A stretch of 40,360 nucleotides of DNA from Blastococcus sp. (GTDB lineage Bacteria > Actinomycetota > Actinomycetes > Mycobacteriales > Geodermatophilaceae), in NCBI GenBank assembly GCA_025465355.1, contig JAODNN010000103.1, positions 1 through 40,360 of the forward strand, written 5' to 3'. Of the stretch, positions 21,213 through 30,163 are shown in pieces. The translations under genes and the position numbers were made by a program. A model generated the notes under the pieces. It had not been told where the DNA came from. It did not search any database and saw nothing but the letters and a program-made list of their open reading frames with translations. The first letter of the stretch is position 1; each line of letters starts with the position of its first letter.

Positions 21213-22733
21213 TCAGAACCATGACGGGAACCACATCCGGCGTAACCATTCCGAGTGAAGGAGCGGCTGACCGGCGAGGATCGGATAGAAGAAGACGAAG
21301 GTGGCCACGACGATCGCGACGTAGACGCAGACCACGCCCAGGCCGATCTGGCGCCGCAACGGCGTGGCGCCGGGGCGGCCGAGCGTGTCCTGCAGGGCCA
21401 GGGTCACCGCGAGCACGAAGAACGGCACTGCCGGCGCGATGTAGAAGATGAACATCGTCCGCTCGAGGTTCATGAACCAGGTCAGCCAGCCGGCGGCGAT
21501 GGCCACCAGGAGCACGATCGCCGCGGGATCGCGCCGGGCGACTGTCCGCCAGCCCAGCCACAGCAGCGCAGGGACGAAGGCGAACCAGAGGGTCGGCGTC
21601 CCCACCATCAGGATGTACCGCACGATCTGCTCGCCGCCGGGGGCGGCGAGGCCCTGCGGGTTCCACAGCAGGATGGGCCGCCCGTCCACGACCCAGGACC
21701 ACGGGTTGGACTGCCACGGGTGCGGGCTGGACAGCCCGTTGTGGAAGGTCAGCCACTCGGCGTGCTGGTGCCACAGGGATCGCAGCGCGTCCGGGATGAA
21801 GGGGAACGCGGTGTGGGGGTGCTGCTGAGCCCAGGCCTTGCCCTGCGAGGTCTCGCCGAGGAACCACCCCGTGAAGGAGGCCAGGTAGGTCAGCACCGGG
21901 GCGACTCCCAGCGCCCAGACCGCGCCGGGCAGGCCGCGGCGCAGGGCGGTGCGGGTGGGCCGGGCGACGCCGGCTTCCCGCCAGGCGGCGCGGTCCCAGC
22001 ACAGGGCCAGGACGGCGAAGAAGGCGAGGAACCAGACCCCGCTCCACTTGACCGCGCAGGCGCAGCCGAACAGGACCCCCGCCGCGATCCGCCAGCCGCG
22101 CGGGCCGAGCCGGAAGCCGGTCGCGATGTCCCCCGCCGCGCGCACCCGCTCCCGCACCCGGTCCCGGTCGACCACCAGGCAGGCGACGGCGGCGACGACG
22201 AACATCTGGAGGAAGACGTCGAGCAGGCCGATGCGGGCCAGGGTGAAGGAGAAGCCGTCGACGGCGAGGAGCAGTCCGGCCAGCAGGCCGAGGAAGGTGG
22301 AGCCGGTCAGCCGGCGGCCCAGGCGCGCCAGCACGACGACGGCGACGGTGCCGGCGACCGCCGAAGGGAAGCGCCAGCCGAGCGAGTTGTAGCCGAACGC
22401 CTGCTCGCCGAGCGCGATGAGCCACTTGCCCAGCGGGGGATGGACGATGAACGTGTAGCCGCGGTTGTACTCGTGGCCCCACGTGAGCAGGTCGTGCGCC
22501 TCGGGCGGGTAGTACGCCTCGTCGAACAGCAGCGCCTTGGGGTACGTGATGCCCCAGAGCCGGCTGATGAGCGTGAGCACGCCGAGCGCGGCCGTGAGGG
22601 TCCACGACAGGCGGCGGTCGTCCGGAAGGGCTGGCGGAACGTCGCGCCGGCGGCGGGGGAGCGGGCGGCGCCAGACCCGGGCCACGGGGGTCGACTCCTG
22701 CTCCGCCCGCTCGGGAGCCAGTACCGCCGCCAT
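21213..22733 (-). CDS. pmt: dolichyl-phosphate-mannose--protein mannosyltransferase (PMT family)
   Basis: A 506-residue integral membrane GT39 glycosyltransferase that O-mannosylates secreted proteins in actinobacteria using polyprenyl-phosphate mannose. The N-terminal extracytoplasmic loop has the family acidic pair in LLFDEAYYPPEAHDLLTWGHEYN, then FIVHPPLGKWLIALGEQAFGYNSLGWRFPSA. Further motifs are FTLARIGLLDVFLQMF, KWSGVWFLAFFAVLAL and WLTFHNGLSSPHPWQSNPWSW, with about ten membrane helices and a C-terminal end SEWLRRMWFPSWF. Length fits. ATG 22733 lies 6 bases after TACCCT (22745-22740) with no ribosome site. It diverges from rsmI, as in mycobacteria. Confidence 0.94.
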   Translation of the reverse strand: MAAVLAPERAEQESTPVARVWRRPLPRRRRDVPPALPDDRRLSWTLTAALGVLTLISRLWGITYPKALLFDEAYYPPEAHDLLTWGHEYNRGYTFIVHPPLGKWLIALGEQAFGYNSLGWRFPSAVAGTVAVVVLARLGRRLTGSTFLGLLAGLLLAVDGFSFTLARIGLLDVFLQMFVVAAVACLVVDRDRVRERVRAAGDIATGFRLGPRGWRIAAGVLFGCACAVKWSGVWFLAFFAVLALCWDRAAWREAGVARPTRTALRRGLPGAVWALGVAPVLTYLASFTGWFLGETSQGKAWAQQHPHTAFPFIPDALRSLWHQHAEWLTFHNGLSSPHPWQSNPWSWVVDGRPILLWNPQGLAAPGGEQIVRYILMVGTPTLWFAFVPALLWLGWRTVARRDPAAIVLLVAIAAGWLTWFMNLERTMFIFYIAPAVPFFVLAVTLALQDTLGRPGATPLRRQIGLGVVCVYVAIVVATFVFFYPILAGQPLLHSEWLRRMWFPSWF

Positions 22734-22739
22734 GCGGCC

Positions 22740-22745
22740 AGGGTA
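22740..22745 (-). promoter_or_regulatory. leaderless -10 element of pmt
   Basis: TACCCT on the minus strand, then six bases, then ATG 22733. On the opposite strand, CAGGCT (22825-22830) followed by seven bases precedes the rsmI GTG 22838, so this divergent region probably also yields leaderless mRNAs. Confidence 0.5.
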
Positions 22746-22837
22746 GACAAAGGACCCGCCTGCCCCCCGACACTCGCGCGCTCGCGGCGGGCCCCTGCAG
22801 GCGGGCCGGGCCGGCCGGCCGTGACAGGCTCGGACAC

Positions 22838-23677
22838 GTGAGCGGACGGCTGGTTCTCGGCGGCGCACCACTCGGGCAACCCGGCGACGTCGGCCCGCGG
22901 CTGCGCGAGGTGATGGAGTCGGCCGACGTCCTCGCCGTGGAGGACACCCGCCGCCTGCATCGGCTGGCCGCCGACCTCGGCGTCACCTTCACCGGCCGGG
23001 TGGTGACCTTCCACGAGTCCGTGGAGAAGGCGCGGCTGCCGGGGCTGATGGCCGCGATGGCCGACGGCGCGACCGTGCTGCTGCTCACCGACGCCGGCAT
23101 GCCGTCGGTCTCCGACCCCGGCTACACGCTCGTGCGGGCGGCGATCCACGCCGGCGTGCACGTGACGTCGGTGCCGGGGCCGTCGGCGGTGACGACGGCG
23201 CTCGCGGTGTCCGGCCTGCCGGTGGACCGGTTCTGCTTCGAGGGCTTCTTGCCCCGCAAGGGCGGTGAGCGAAGGTCGACGCTGGCCGCGCTGGCCGACG
23301 AGCGGCGCACGATGGTCTTCTTCGAGTCGCCGCACCGGCTGGCCGATGCGCTGGCGGACGCGGTGGGCGCCTTCGGGGAGGCGCGCGAGGCGGCGGTCTG
23401 CCGTGAGCTGACCAAGACGCACGAAGAGGTCCGCCGCGGCCCGCTGGCCGAGCTCGCCGAATGGGCGGCCGAGGGCGTACGCGGGGAGATCACGCTGGTG
23501 GTCGCCGGCGCGCCCGACCGGCCGGTCTCGCTCGAGCCCGCGGAGCTGGCCGCCGCGGTCGCTGCCGAGGAGGACATGGGCGCCACCCGCAAGGACGCCA
23601 TCCGCGCTGTCGTCGACCGCACCGGCCTGCCCAAGCGCACCGTCTACGACGCCGTCCTCGCCGCCAAGACCCCCTGA
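22838..23677 (+). CDS. rsmI: 16S rRNA (cytidine(1402)-2'-O)-methyltransferase
   Basis: A 279-residue tetrapyrrole-methylase-fold enzyme that 2'-O-methylates C1402 in the ribosomal P site with S-adenosylmethionine. Family landmarks: LGGAPLGQPGDVGPRLREVM, VLAVEDTRRLHRL, TDAGMPSVSDPGYTLVRAAI, VPGPSAVTTALAVSGLP, FEGFLPRKGGERR, FFESPHRL, AVCRELTKTHEEVRRG. The C-terminal helix-turn (RKDAIRAVVDRTGLPKRTVYDAVL) is the usual one. GTG 22838 lacks a Shine-Dalgarno. It diverges from pmt and ends 19 bases before the end of corA. Confidence 0.95.
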   Translation: MSGRLVLGGAPLGQPGDVGPRLREVMESADVLAVEDTRRLHRLAADLGVTFTGRVVTFHESVEKARLPGLMAAMADGATVLLLTDAGMPSVSDPGYTLVRAAIHAGVHVTSVPGPSAVTTALAVSGLPVDRFCFEGFLPRKGGERRSTLAALADERRTMVFFESPHRLADALADAVGAFGEAREAAVCRELTKTHEEVRRGPLAELAEWAAEGVRGEITLVVAGAPDRPVSLEPAELAAAVAAEEDMGATRKDAIRAVVDRTGLPKRTVYDAVLAAKTP

Positions 23678-23696
23678 CCCCGACGACGGTGGGCCC

Positions 23697-24797
23697 TCAG
23701 AGCCAGCCGTTGCGCCTGAAGCCGCGGTAGAGCATCCAGCAGACGAAGGCGATGACGGCGAGCACCAGCGGATAGCCGTAGTGCCAGTCCCGCTCCGGCA
23801 TGTAGGCGAAGTTCATCCCGTACACGCCGGTGATCAGCGTCGGTACGGCGATCATGGCCGCCCACGCCGAGATCTTGCGGGTGTCCTCGTTGTCGGCCAG
23901 CGAGGTGCGGGCGAGCGAGGCCTGCAGGATCGAGGAGAGCAGCTCGTCGAGCGAGGCCACCTGATCGCGGACGCGGATCGTGTGGTCGAGCACATCACGG
24001 AAGTAGGACCGGATCGCTGCGGGGATGCCCTGGATGTCACGTTCGGCGAGCTTCTGCAGCGGGACCTCCAGCGGCCCCACCGCGCGGCGCAGTTGCATCA
24101 GCTCGCGCTTGAGCTGGTAGATCCGGCCGATGTCATCGGTGCGCTGGGGACTGAACACGGAGGCCTCGAGTTCGTCGACGTCCTCGTCCACGGCGGTGGC
24201 GACCTCCACGAAGGTGTCCACCACCAGGTCGGCGACCGAGTAGAGCACCGCGGCGGGGCCGAGGCAGAGCAGGTCCGGCTGCTCCTCGAGGCGGCTGCGC
24301 AGCTCCGTGAGCCCACCGTGCTGCCCGTGCCGCACGGTGATGACGTAGTGGGGGCCGAGGAAGACCATCACCTCCCCGGTGTCGACGACCTCGCTGGTGG
24401 CGGTGAGGTGCTCGTGCTCGACGTAGGTGGCCGTCTTCAGCACCATGAAGATGTCGTCGTCGTACTGCTCGAGCTTGGGTCGCTGATGGGCGTACACCGC
24501 GTCCTCGACGGCGAGAGGGTGCAGGCCGTACCGCTGGGCGATGGCCCCGAGCTCGGCCTCGGTGGGCTCGTACAGGCCCAGCCACACGAAGCCGCCGCGG
24601 TCGGTCGCCATCTGCAGGGCGTCCTCGGGAGCGACCTCCTCCTGACGTCGTCCGTCGACGTAGACACCGCATCCGACGACGGCCTCGCCGATGGAGCGGG
24701 GCGCGGGCCGCGGGGCGCCGACGGGGCGGGGACGCACACGGGGCCGCCGCCGGGCCGGGGTGTCGCTGGGCGCATCAGCCGTGCCGGCGCCGGTCAC
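23697..24797 (-). CDS. corA: CorA-family magnesium/cobalt transporter
   Basis: A 366-residue pentameric divalent cation channel. The large N-terminal cytoplasmic domain contains GGFVWLGLYEPTEAEL, HPLAVEDAVYAHQRPKLEQYDDDIFMVLKT and the long stalk helix (QRTDDIGRIYQLKRELMQLRRAVGPL, LDHTIRVRDQVASLDELLSS). Two C-terminal membrane helices flank the signature YGMNF (ITGVYGMNFAYMPE). The acidic AYMPE loop matches the family MPEL-type selectivity region. GTG 24797 is preferred because GAGAGGGGG lies 4 bases upstream; the frame opens at ATG 24839, but a TAGGCT -10-like box lies between. It diverges from the permease gene. Confidence 0.92.
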   Translation of the reverse strand: MTGAGTADAPSDTPARRRPRVRPRPVGAPRPAPRSIGEAVVGCGVYVDGRRQEEVAPEDALQMATDRGGFVWLGLYEPTEAELGAIAQRYGLHPLAVEDAVYAHQRPKLEQYDDDIFMVLKTATYVEHEHLTATSEVVDTGEVMVFLGPHYVITVRHGQHGGLTELRSRLEEQPDLLCLGPAAVLYSVADLVVDTFVEVATAVDEDVDELEASVFSPQRTDDIGRIYQLKRELMQLRRAVGPLEVPLQKLAERDIQGIPAAIRSYFRDVLDHTIRVRDQVASLDELLSSILQASLARTSLADNEDTRKISAWAAMIAVPTLITGVYGMNFAYMPERDWHYGYPLVLAVIAFVCWMLYRGFRRNGWL

Positions 24798-24916
24798 GGA
24801 GCCCCCTCTCAACAGGTCGGTCCTCGTCAGCCTAGGCATGCGGGGACGCGGGGACCGTGCGACGCTGCCCTGGACGACGACGGAGCCGGTGTGCGCCGGC
24901 GATCGAGGAGGACGTC

Positions 24917-26422
24917 GTGACCGCTGGCACACGCCGTATCAAGTCCGTCGAGGACTCCATCCGCGACACCGAGGAACCCGAGCACCAGCTCCGGAGGAAC
25001 CTCTCGGCGCTGGACCTCACCGTGTTCGGTGTCGGCGTCATCATCGGCACCGGGATCTTCGTGCTCACCGGCGTCGTGGCCAAGACCGTGGCCGGGCCGG
25101 CCGTCGCGATCTCGTTCGTCGTCGCCGGCGTCGTCTGCGGCCTCGCGGCGCTCTGCTACGCCGAGTTCGCCTCGACGGTGCCGGTGGCCGGCTCGGCCTA
25201 CACCTTCTCCTACGCCACCCTGGGTGAGTTCGTCGCCTGGATCATCGGCTGGGACCTCGTCCTGGAGCTCGCGCTCGGTGCGGCGACCGTCTCGGTGGGC
25301 TGGTCGGGCTACCTCAATCAGCTGCTCGGCGACCTGGGGATCCCGCTGCCGACCTCGATCGCGGGCGAGACGGCGACGGTGAACATCCCGGCCATCGTCA
25401 TCGCCCTGGTGATGACCGGGGTGCTCATCCTCGGCATCAAGCTGTCGTCCCGCGTCACGGCGATCATCGTGGCGATCAAGCTGGTGATCGTCGTGCTGGT
25501 GATCGTGGTCGGCATCTTCTACGTCAAGGCCGCGAACTACCACCCGTTCGTGCCGCCGGCCCAGCCCGGCAAGGCCGGCAGCGGGCTCGCCGCCCCACTC
25601 ATCCAGACGCTCTTCGGGTTCACGCCGACCACCTTCGGGGTCGGCGGCATCTTCGCCGGCGCGGCCATCGTCTTCTTCGCGTTCATCGGCTTCGACATCG
25701 TCGCGACGGCGGCGGAGGAGACGAAGAACCCGAAGAAGGACCTGCCCCGCGGGATCATCGGCTCGCTGGTCATCTGCACCTTCCTCTACGTCGCGGTCTC
25801 GCTGGTCGTGGTCGGCATGCAGCACTACACCGAGCTGTCCACGACCGCCCCGCTCGCGGACGCCTTCCGCAGCGTGGGGTTGCCGTTCTTCTCCGGCGTC
25901 ATCTCGGTGGGCGCGCTCGCCGGGCTCACCTCGGTGGTGCTCATCCTGATGCTGGGCCAGTCCCGGGTGCTCTTCGCGATGAGCCGTGATCACCTGCTGC
26001 CACCGGCCCTGGGCACCGTCCATCCGCGCTACGGCACGCCGTACAAGATCACCATGATCACCGGCGTCGTGGTGGCCGCGCTGGCCGGGTTCATCCCGCT
26101 GACGACGCTGGCGGATCTGGTCAACATCGGCACGCTGTTCGCGTTCGTGCTGGTCTCTATCGGGGTGTGGATCCTGCGCCGCACCCGCCCTGAGCTGCCC
26201 CGATCGTTCCGGGTGCCGCTGGTGCCAGTGCTCCCGATCCTCTCGGCGCTGGCGTCCTTCTACCTGATGCTCAACCTGCCGGGCGAGACCTGGCTCCGGT
26301 TCGTCATCTGGATGGCCGTCGGGATCGTGGTCTACGGGCTCTACGGCCGGCGCCACAGCAGGTTCACCATCCCCGGGGGCCGGGAGGACGCCTCGGCCGC
26401 GAACGCCGCCCGCCGGCGCTGA
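24917..26422 (+). CDS. APC-family amino-acid permease (cationic amino acid transporter type)
   Basis: A 501-residue permease with 12 or more membrane helices. TM1 carries the APC signature VFGVGVIIGTGIFVLTGVVA, followed by AISFVVAGVVCGLAALCYAEFASTVPVAGSAYTFSYATLGEF (the YAEFAS and GSAY motifs) and FFAFIGFDIVATAAEETKNPKKDLPRGI. This last stretch is typical of the cationic amino acid transporter (CAT/YfnA) branch, which imports basic or branched amino acids. GTG 24917 has GAGGAGGAC 4 bases upstream. The hairpin at 26428-26447 ends the transcript. Confidence 0.9.
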   Translation: MTAGTRRIKSVEDSIRDTEEPEHQLRRNLSALDLTVFGVGVIIGTGIFVLTGVVAKTVAGPAVAISFVVAGVVCGLAALCYAEFASTVPVAGSAYTFSYATLGEFVAWIIGWDLVLELALGAATVSVGWSGYLNQLLGDLGIPLPTSIAGETATVNIPAIVIALVMTGVLILGIKLSSRVTAIIVAIKLVIVVLVIVVGIFYVKAANYHPFVPPAQPGKAGSGLAAPLIQTLFGFTPTTFGVGGIFAGAAIVFFAFIGFDIVATAAEETKNPKKDLPRGIIGSLVICTFLYVAVSLVVVGMQHYTELSTTAPLADAFRSVGLPFFSGVISVGALAGLTSVVLILMLGQSRVLFAMSRDHLLPPALGTVHPRYGTPYKITMITGVVVAALAGFIPLTTLADLVNIGTLFAFVLVSIGVWILRRTRPELPRSFRVPLVPVLPILSALASFYLMLNLPGETWLRFVIWMAVGIVVYGLYGRRHSRFTIPGGREDASAANAARRR

Positions 26423-26427
26423 TCCGC

Positions 26428-26447
26428 CCTCACCCCTCCGGGTGAGG
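26428..26447 (+). terminator. terminator after the permease gene
   Basis: CCTCACCC (26428-26435) pairs perfectly with GGGTGAGG (26440-26447), loop CTCC, six bases after the permease stop. Confidence 0.65.
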
Positions 26448-26526
26448 TTCCGCGGACGGGTCTACAGCGGCGCCCGGAACGGGCCGAGCTGACCGGTGAT
26501 ACCCGCAACCGGTCAGGGAGAGCTCC

Positions 26527-27228
26527 GTGGCGATCAGCGTCCTCGACGTCCGCGACACGTTCGCGCCGTCGCACGTCCGCGCGCCGCAGCGCCCTGCCCT
26601 CACCGTCGTCCCCGCTGCTCCGACCGCCTCGTCCCCGGTCACCACCCGCCGCCCGCCGCTCGCCGTCCTGGCCGCCGGCGCCATCGGGATCCTCCAGGCG
26701 GTCGGCCTGATGGCTACCGCGCTCACCGGGATCGACAACGCCCTGAAGACCCCGCTCCGGCCCGAGGGCTGGATGGTGGCCGTGGGTCTCCTCGTGCTCG
26801 CCGGCTGGATCGTGCTGTGCGCCGGCACGGGTGCCGCCCTGATCGACGGTGCCGGCCGCACGATGCTGGTCAACCTCGCCTACGGCGAGATCGCCCTGAT
26901 CGCGCTCGTGGCCGTGGTCGCGACGGCCACGCCGCTGTTCGCGGGCCTGCCCGCCGGAATCCCGCTGCCGCTGCTGGTGCTCATGGCCCTCGCCGTCCCC
27001 GTCGGCAAGCTGCTGCTCGCCGGTTCACCGTCCGCCACCGCGTGGGTGGCACAGGGGCCCCGCACCCGCGAGCGCCGTCCCGATCCGGTCGCCGCCCATC
27101 GGCTGCTGGCCACCGTGACCCTGGGGGTCATCGGCCTCGGGCTCGCCGCGGTCGCCGTGCTCGCCCCGGTCCAGGCCGGCGACGCAGGCCCGGGCATGAC
27201 GGCCTCCGACGCCGTTTTCCACGGCTGA
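26527..27228 (+). CDS. hypothetical membrane protein
   Basis: A 233-residue protein not assigned to a family. After a 48-residue hydrophilic, Pro/Arg-rich start there are about five hydrophobic segments: LAVLAAGAIGILQAVGLMATAL, WMVAVGLLVLAGWIVLCAGTGAALI, IALIALVAVVATATPLFAGL, IPLPLLVLMALAVPVGKLLLAG and LLATVTLGVIGLGLAAVAVLA. GTG 26527 has AGGGAGAG upstream. It lies directly before metG but with a leaderless promoter between them, so it is probably transcribed alone. No catalytic or binding motif is evident. Confidence 0.75.
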   Translation: MAISVLDVRDTFAPSHVRAPQRPALTVVPAAPTASSPVTTRRPPLAVLAAGAIGILQAVGLMATALTGIDNALKTPLRPEGWMVAVGLLVLAGWIVLCAGTGAALIDGAGRTMLVNLAYGEIALIALVAVVATATPLFAGLPAGIPLPLLVLMALAVPVGKLLLAGSPSATAWVAQGPRTRERRPDPVAAHRLLATVTLGVIGLGLAAVAVLAPVQAGDAGPGMTASDAVFHG

Positions 27229-27287
27229 TCGCGGGCGCGCCGCTGCGCTGTCCCGGCTGCCGGGCAAAGCCGGTCGACGCCGCTCAC

Positions 27288-27293
27288 TAGTCT
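27288..27293 (+). promoter_or_regulatory. leaderless -10 element of metG
   Basis: TAGTCT is followed by six bases and then GTG 27300, with no Shine-Dalgarno between. This is the same spacing as at galU, pmt and the marR genes. Confidence 0.55.
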
Positions 27294-27299
27294 CGTGTC

Positions 27300-29099
27300 G
27301 TGAGTGATCGGCACATCCTGACCGCAGTCGCCTGGCCCTACGCCAACGGCCCGCGGCACATCGGACACGTCTCCGGCTTCGGCGTCCCCTCGGACGTCTT
27401 CAGTCGCTACCACCGCATGGCCGGCGACAAGGTGCTGATGGTCAGCGGCACCGACGAGCACGGGACGCCGATCACCGTCGCGGCCGACGCCGAGGGCGTG
27501 TCGCCGCGCGAGATCGCCGACCGGAACAACCGGATCATCGTCGGCGATCTGGCCAGCCTGGGCCTGAGTTACGACCTGTTCACGCGGACGACGACGGGCA
27601 ACCACGCCGCGATCAGCCAGGAGATCTTCCTCGGCCTGCTGAAGAACGGGTACGTCTTCCCCAAGACGACGCTCGGCGCGATCAGCCCGTCCACCGGGCG
27701 CACCCTGCCCGACCGCTACATCGAGGGCACCTGCCCGATCTGCGGTTACGACGGCGCCCGCGGCGACCAGTGCGACAACTGCGGCAACCAGCTCGACCCC
27801 ATCGACCTGATCAACCCGGTCAGCAAGATCAACGGCGAGACGCCGAAGTTCGTCGAGGAGGAGCACTACTTCCTGGACCTGCCGGCCTTCGCCCGGGCGC
27901 TCGGCGACTGGCTGGCCACCCGCAAGAGCTGGCGGCCCAACGTCCTGAACTTCAGCGTCAACCTGCTCCACGACCTCAAGCCGCGCAGCTACACCCGGGA
28001 CATCGACTGGGGCGTGCGCGTGCCGCTGGAGGGCTGGATCGACCGGCACGACAAGCGGATCTACGTGTGGTTCGACGCCGTCGTCGGCTACCTGTCGGCG
28101 TCCATCGAGTGGGCCCGCCGGTCGGGCGACCCGGAGGCGTGGCGGCAGTGGTGGCAGACGCCGGACTCCGACGCCTACTACTTCATGGGCAAGGACAACA
28201 TCGTCTTCCACTCCGAGATCTGGCCCGCGCAGCTGCTCGGATACAACGGCGAGGGCGACAAGGGCGGTACCCCCGGTGATCTGGGGCGGCTGAACCTGCC
28301 CACCGAGGTGGTGTCGAGTGAGTTCCTGACGATGGAGGGGCGCAAGTTCTCCTCGTCGCGCAACGTCGTCATCTACGTGCGCGACTTCCTCGCCCGGTAC
28401 GACGCCGACGCGCTGCGCTACTTCATCGCCGTCGCCGGGCCCGAGAACCAGGACACCGACTTCACCTGGGCGGAGTTCCTGCGCCGCAACAACGACGAGC
28501 TGGTCGCCGGCTGGGGCAACCTGGTCAACCGCTCGGTGTCGATGGCGGCGAAGAACGTGGGTGCCGTGCCGACCCCGGGCGAGCTCACCGACGCCGACCG
28601 GGCGCTGCTGGCGACGACGTCCGGCGCGTTCACCGGCGTGGGAGACCTGCTGTCGCGGAACCGGCAGAAGGCCGCGATCACCGAGGCCATGCGCGTCGTG
28701 GGCGAGGCGAACAAGTACCTGTCGGACCAGGCGCCGTGGAAGCTCAAGGAGGACCCTGCCCGCCGGGACACCGTCCTGCACACCGCGCTGCAGGCGATCA
28801 AGGACTGCAACGCGCTGCTGACGCCGTTCCTCCCGCACTCCTCCCAGCAGGTGCACGAGCTCCTCGGCGGCACCGGGGTCTGGTCGGTCGCGCCGGAGAT
28901 CCACGAGGTCACCGACCTCGACGACGGCTCGCCGTACCCGATCATCACCGGCCCCTACGACCGGGGGCAGGCGGTCTGGGCCTCGACGCCGCTGCCGCCG
29001 CCGGGCACGCCGCTGGCCCCGCCGAAGCCGATCTTCACCAAGCTCGACCCGTCGGTCGTCGACGAGGAGCTCCGGCGCCTGGAGGAGGGCGGCGAGTGA
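27300..29099 (+). CDS. metG: methionyl-tRNA synthetase
   Basis: A 599-residue class I aminoacyl-tRNA synthetase charging initiator and elongator tRNA-Met. The HIGH motif is in [17 protein letters not shown], the zinc knuckle CPICGYDG and CDNCGNQLD, and the KMSKS equivalent is KFSSSR ([13 protein letters not shown]). The anticodon-binding alpha-helical domain follows, with [14 protein letters not shown] and [18 protein letters not shown]. There is no C-terminal EMAP/Trbp111 dimerisation domain. GTG 27300 lies 6 bases after TAGTCT (leaderless). tatD follows with a 4-base overlap. Confidence 0.97.
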   Translation: MSDRHILTAVAWPYANGPRHIGHVSGFGVPSDVFSRYHRMAGDKVLMVSGTDEHGTPITVAADAEGVSPREIADRNNRIIVGDLASLGLSYDLFTRTTTGNHAAISQEIFLGLLKNGYVFPKTTLGAISPSTGRTLPDRYIEGTCPICGYDGARGDQCDNCGNQLDPIDLINPVSKINGETPKFVEEEHYFLDLPAFARALGDWLATRKSWRPNVLNFSVNLLHDLKPRSYTRDIDWGVRVPLEGWIDRHDKRIYVWFDAVVGYLSASIEWARRSGDPEAWRQWWQTPDSDAYYFMGKDNIVFHSEIWPAQLLGYNGEGDKGGTPGDLGRLNLPTEVVSSEFLTMEGRKFSSSRNVVIYVRDFLARYDADALRYFIAVAGPENQDTDFTWAEFLRRNNDELVAGWGNLVNRSVSMAAKNVGAVPTPGELTDADRALLATTSGAFTGVGDLLSRNRQKAAITEAMRVVGEANKYLSDQAPWKLKEDPARRDTVLHTALQAIKDCNALLTPFLPHSSQQVHELLGGTGVWSVAPEIHEVTDLDDGSPYPIITGPYDRGQAVWASTPLPPPGTPLAPPKPIFTKLDPSVVDEELRRLEEGGE

Positions 29100-30007
29100 G
29101 TCGGTCGGCGTCCTCCCGCGCGAACCGGCGGGGCGAGCCGCCGCCGTCCCCGGAGCCGTTGCCGTCCCCGGCGGTGGACAGCCACACGCACCTCGACATC
29201 GTCGTGGGGGAGCGGCCCGCGCACGGTGCCGGCGACGAGGGCTGGCCGCCCGCGAACGAGGTCGACGCCGAGATCGCGGCCGCGGCCGCCGTCGGGATCC
29301 CGCGTCTGGTCCAGGTCGGGGTGGACGTCCCCTCGTCCCGCTGGTCGGCCGACCTCGCCGCCCGCCACCCGGCCGTCCTCGCCGCGGTGGCGATCCATCC
29401 GAACGAGGCCGGTGAGGGTCGTGTCGACGACGAGGCGCTCGCCGAGATCGACCGGCTGGCAGCCCTGCCGCGGGTGCGGGCCATCGGCGAGACCGGGCTC
29501 GACCGCTTCCGCACCGGCCCGGAAGGATGGGCGGCCCAGGAGGAGTCGTTCCGCGCGCACATCCGCATCGCGAAGGACCACGGGATCGCCCTGGTCATCC
29601 ACGACCGCGATGCCCACGAGGAGATCCTCCAGGTGCTCGAGGACGAGGGCGCGCCCGAGCGCACCGTCTTCCATTGCTTCTCCGGGGACGCCGACTTCGC
29701 CCGCCGGTGCGTGGAGCGCGGCTACGTGCTCTCGTTCGCCGGCACCCTGACGTTCGGCAACGCCGGCTACCTGCGCGAGGCGGCAGCCCTGACGCCGGTC
29801 GGTCAGCTGCTGGTCGAGACCGACGCGCCCTTCCTCACCCCCATGCCGTACCGAGGCCGCCCCAACACCTCCCGCCTGGTGCCCTACACGGTGCGAGCCC
29901 TCGCCGAGCTGAAGGACATCGACCTCGCCGAGCTCTGCCACGCCCTGACCACAACCGCGCAACGAGTCTTCGGTACGTGGGAGGACGACGCCCCCGAGGT
30001 GTCGTGA
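29096..30007 (+). CDS. tatD: TatD-family metal-dependent deoxyribonuclease
   Basis: A 303-residue TIM-barrel metallohydrolase. Metal-ligand motifs are [18 protein letters not shown] (Glu), [11 protein letters not shown] (His) and [12 protein letters not shown] (Asp). TatD proteins hydrolyse DNA ends and can remove damaged fragments. The extra N-terminal ~24 residues ([18 protein letters not shown]) are Pro-rich and disordered. The GTG at 29096 overlaps the metG stop by 4 bases (GTGA), so it is coupled to metG. A GGGGGG/CCCCCC hairpin at 30011-30030 follows. In mycobacteria tatD also follows metS and precedes rpfB. Confidence 0.92.
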   Translation: MSRSASSRANRRGEPPPSPEPLPSPAVDSHTHLDIVVGERPAHGAGDEGWPPANEVDAEIAAAAAVGIPRLVQVGVDVPSSRWSADLAARHPAVLAAVAIHPNEAGEGRVDDEALAEIDRLAALPRVRAIGETGLDRFRTGPEGWAAQEESFRAHIRIAKDHGIALVIHDRDAHEEILQVLEDEGAPERTVFHCFSGDADFARRCVERGYVLSFAGTLTFGNAGYLREAAALTPVGQLLVETDAPFLTPMPYRGRPNTSRLVPYTVRALAELKDIDLAELCHALTTTAQRVFGTWEDDAPEVS

Positions 30008-30010
30008 CGA

Positions 30011-30030
30011 GGGGGGCGGAGCGTCCCCCC
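30011..30030 (+). terminator. GGGGGG/CCCCCC hairpin after tatD
   Basis: GGGGGG (30011-30016) and CCCCCC (30025-30030) face each other across an 8-base loop right after the tatD stop. There is no T-run. Confidence 0.45.
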
Positions 30031-30163
30031 GAGGAACGACGGGAGCAGCCCCGCGAAACGGTCGCGCCGAGTGGGGCCCGGAGGGCTCCGCGCCGGCGCG
30101 AGGGAAGGCGCTCAGCGCAACAGGGGAGCGGCAATTGGTGGCGGTGTCGTCCGGAGGACGACA

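Noticed and set aside
21190-23100. Very long open frames antisense to pmt and many other genes
   Set aside because: High GC keeps shadow frames open. The translations are Arg/Pro/Ala-rich with no family motifs, while the opposite strand encodes a clear protein.
24797-24839. Longer corA start at ATG 24839
   Set aside because: A -10-type TAGGCT box lies just after that ATG, and GTG 24797 has GAGAGGGGG 4 bases upstream.
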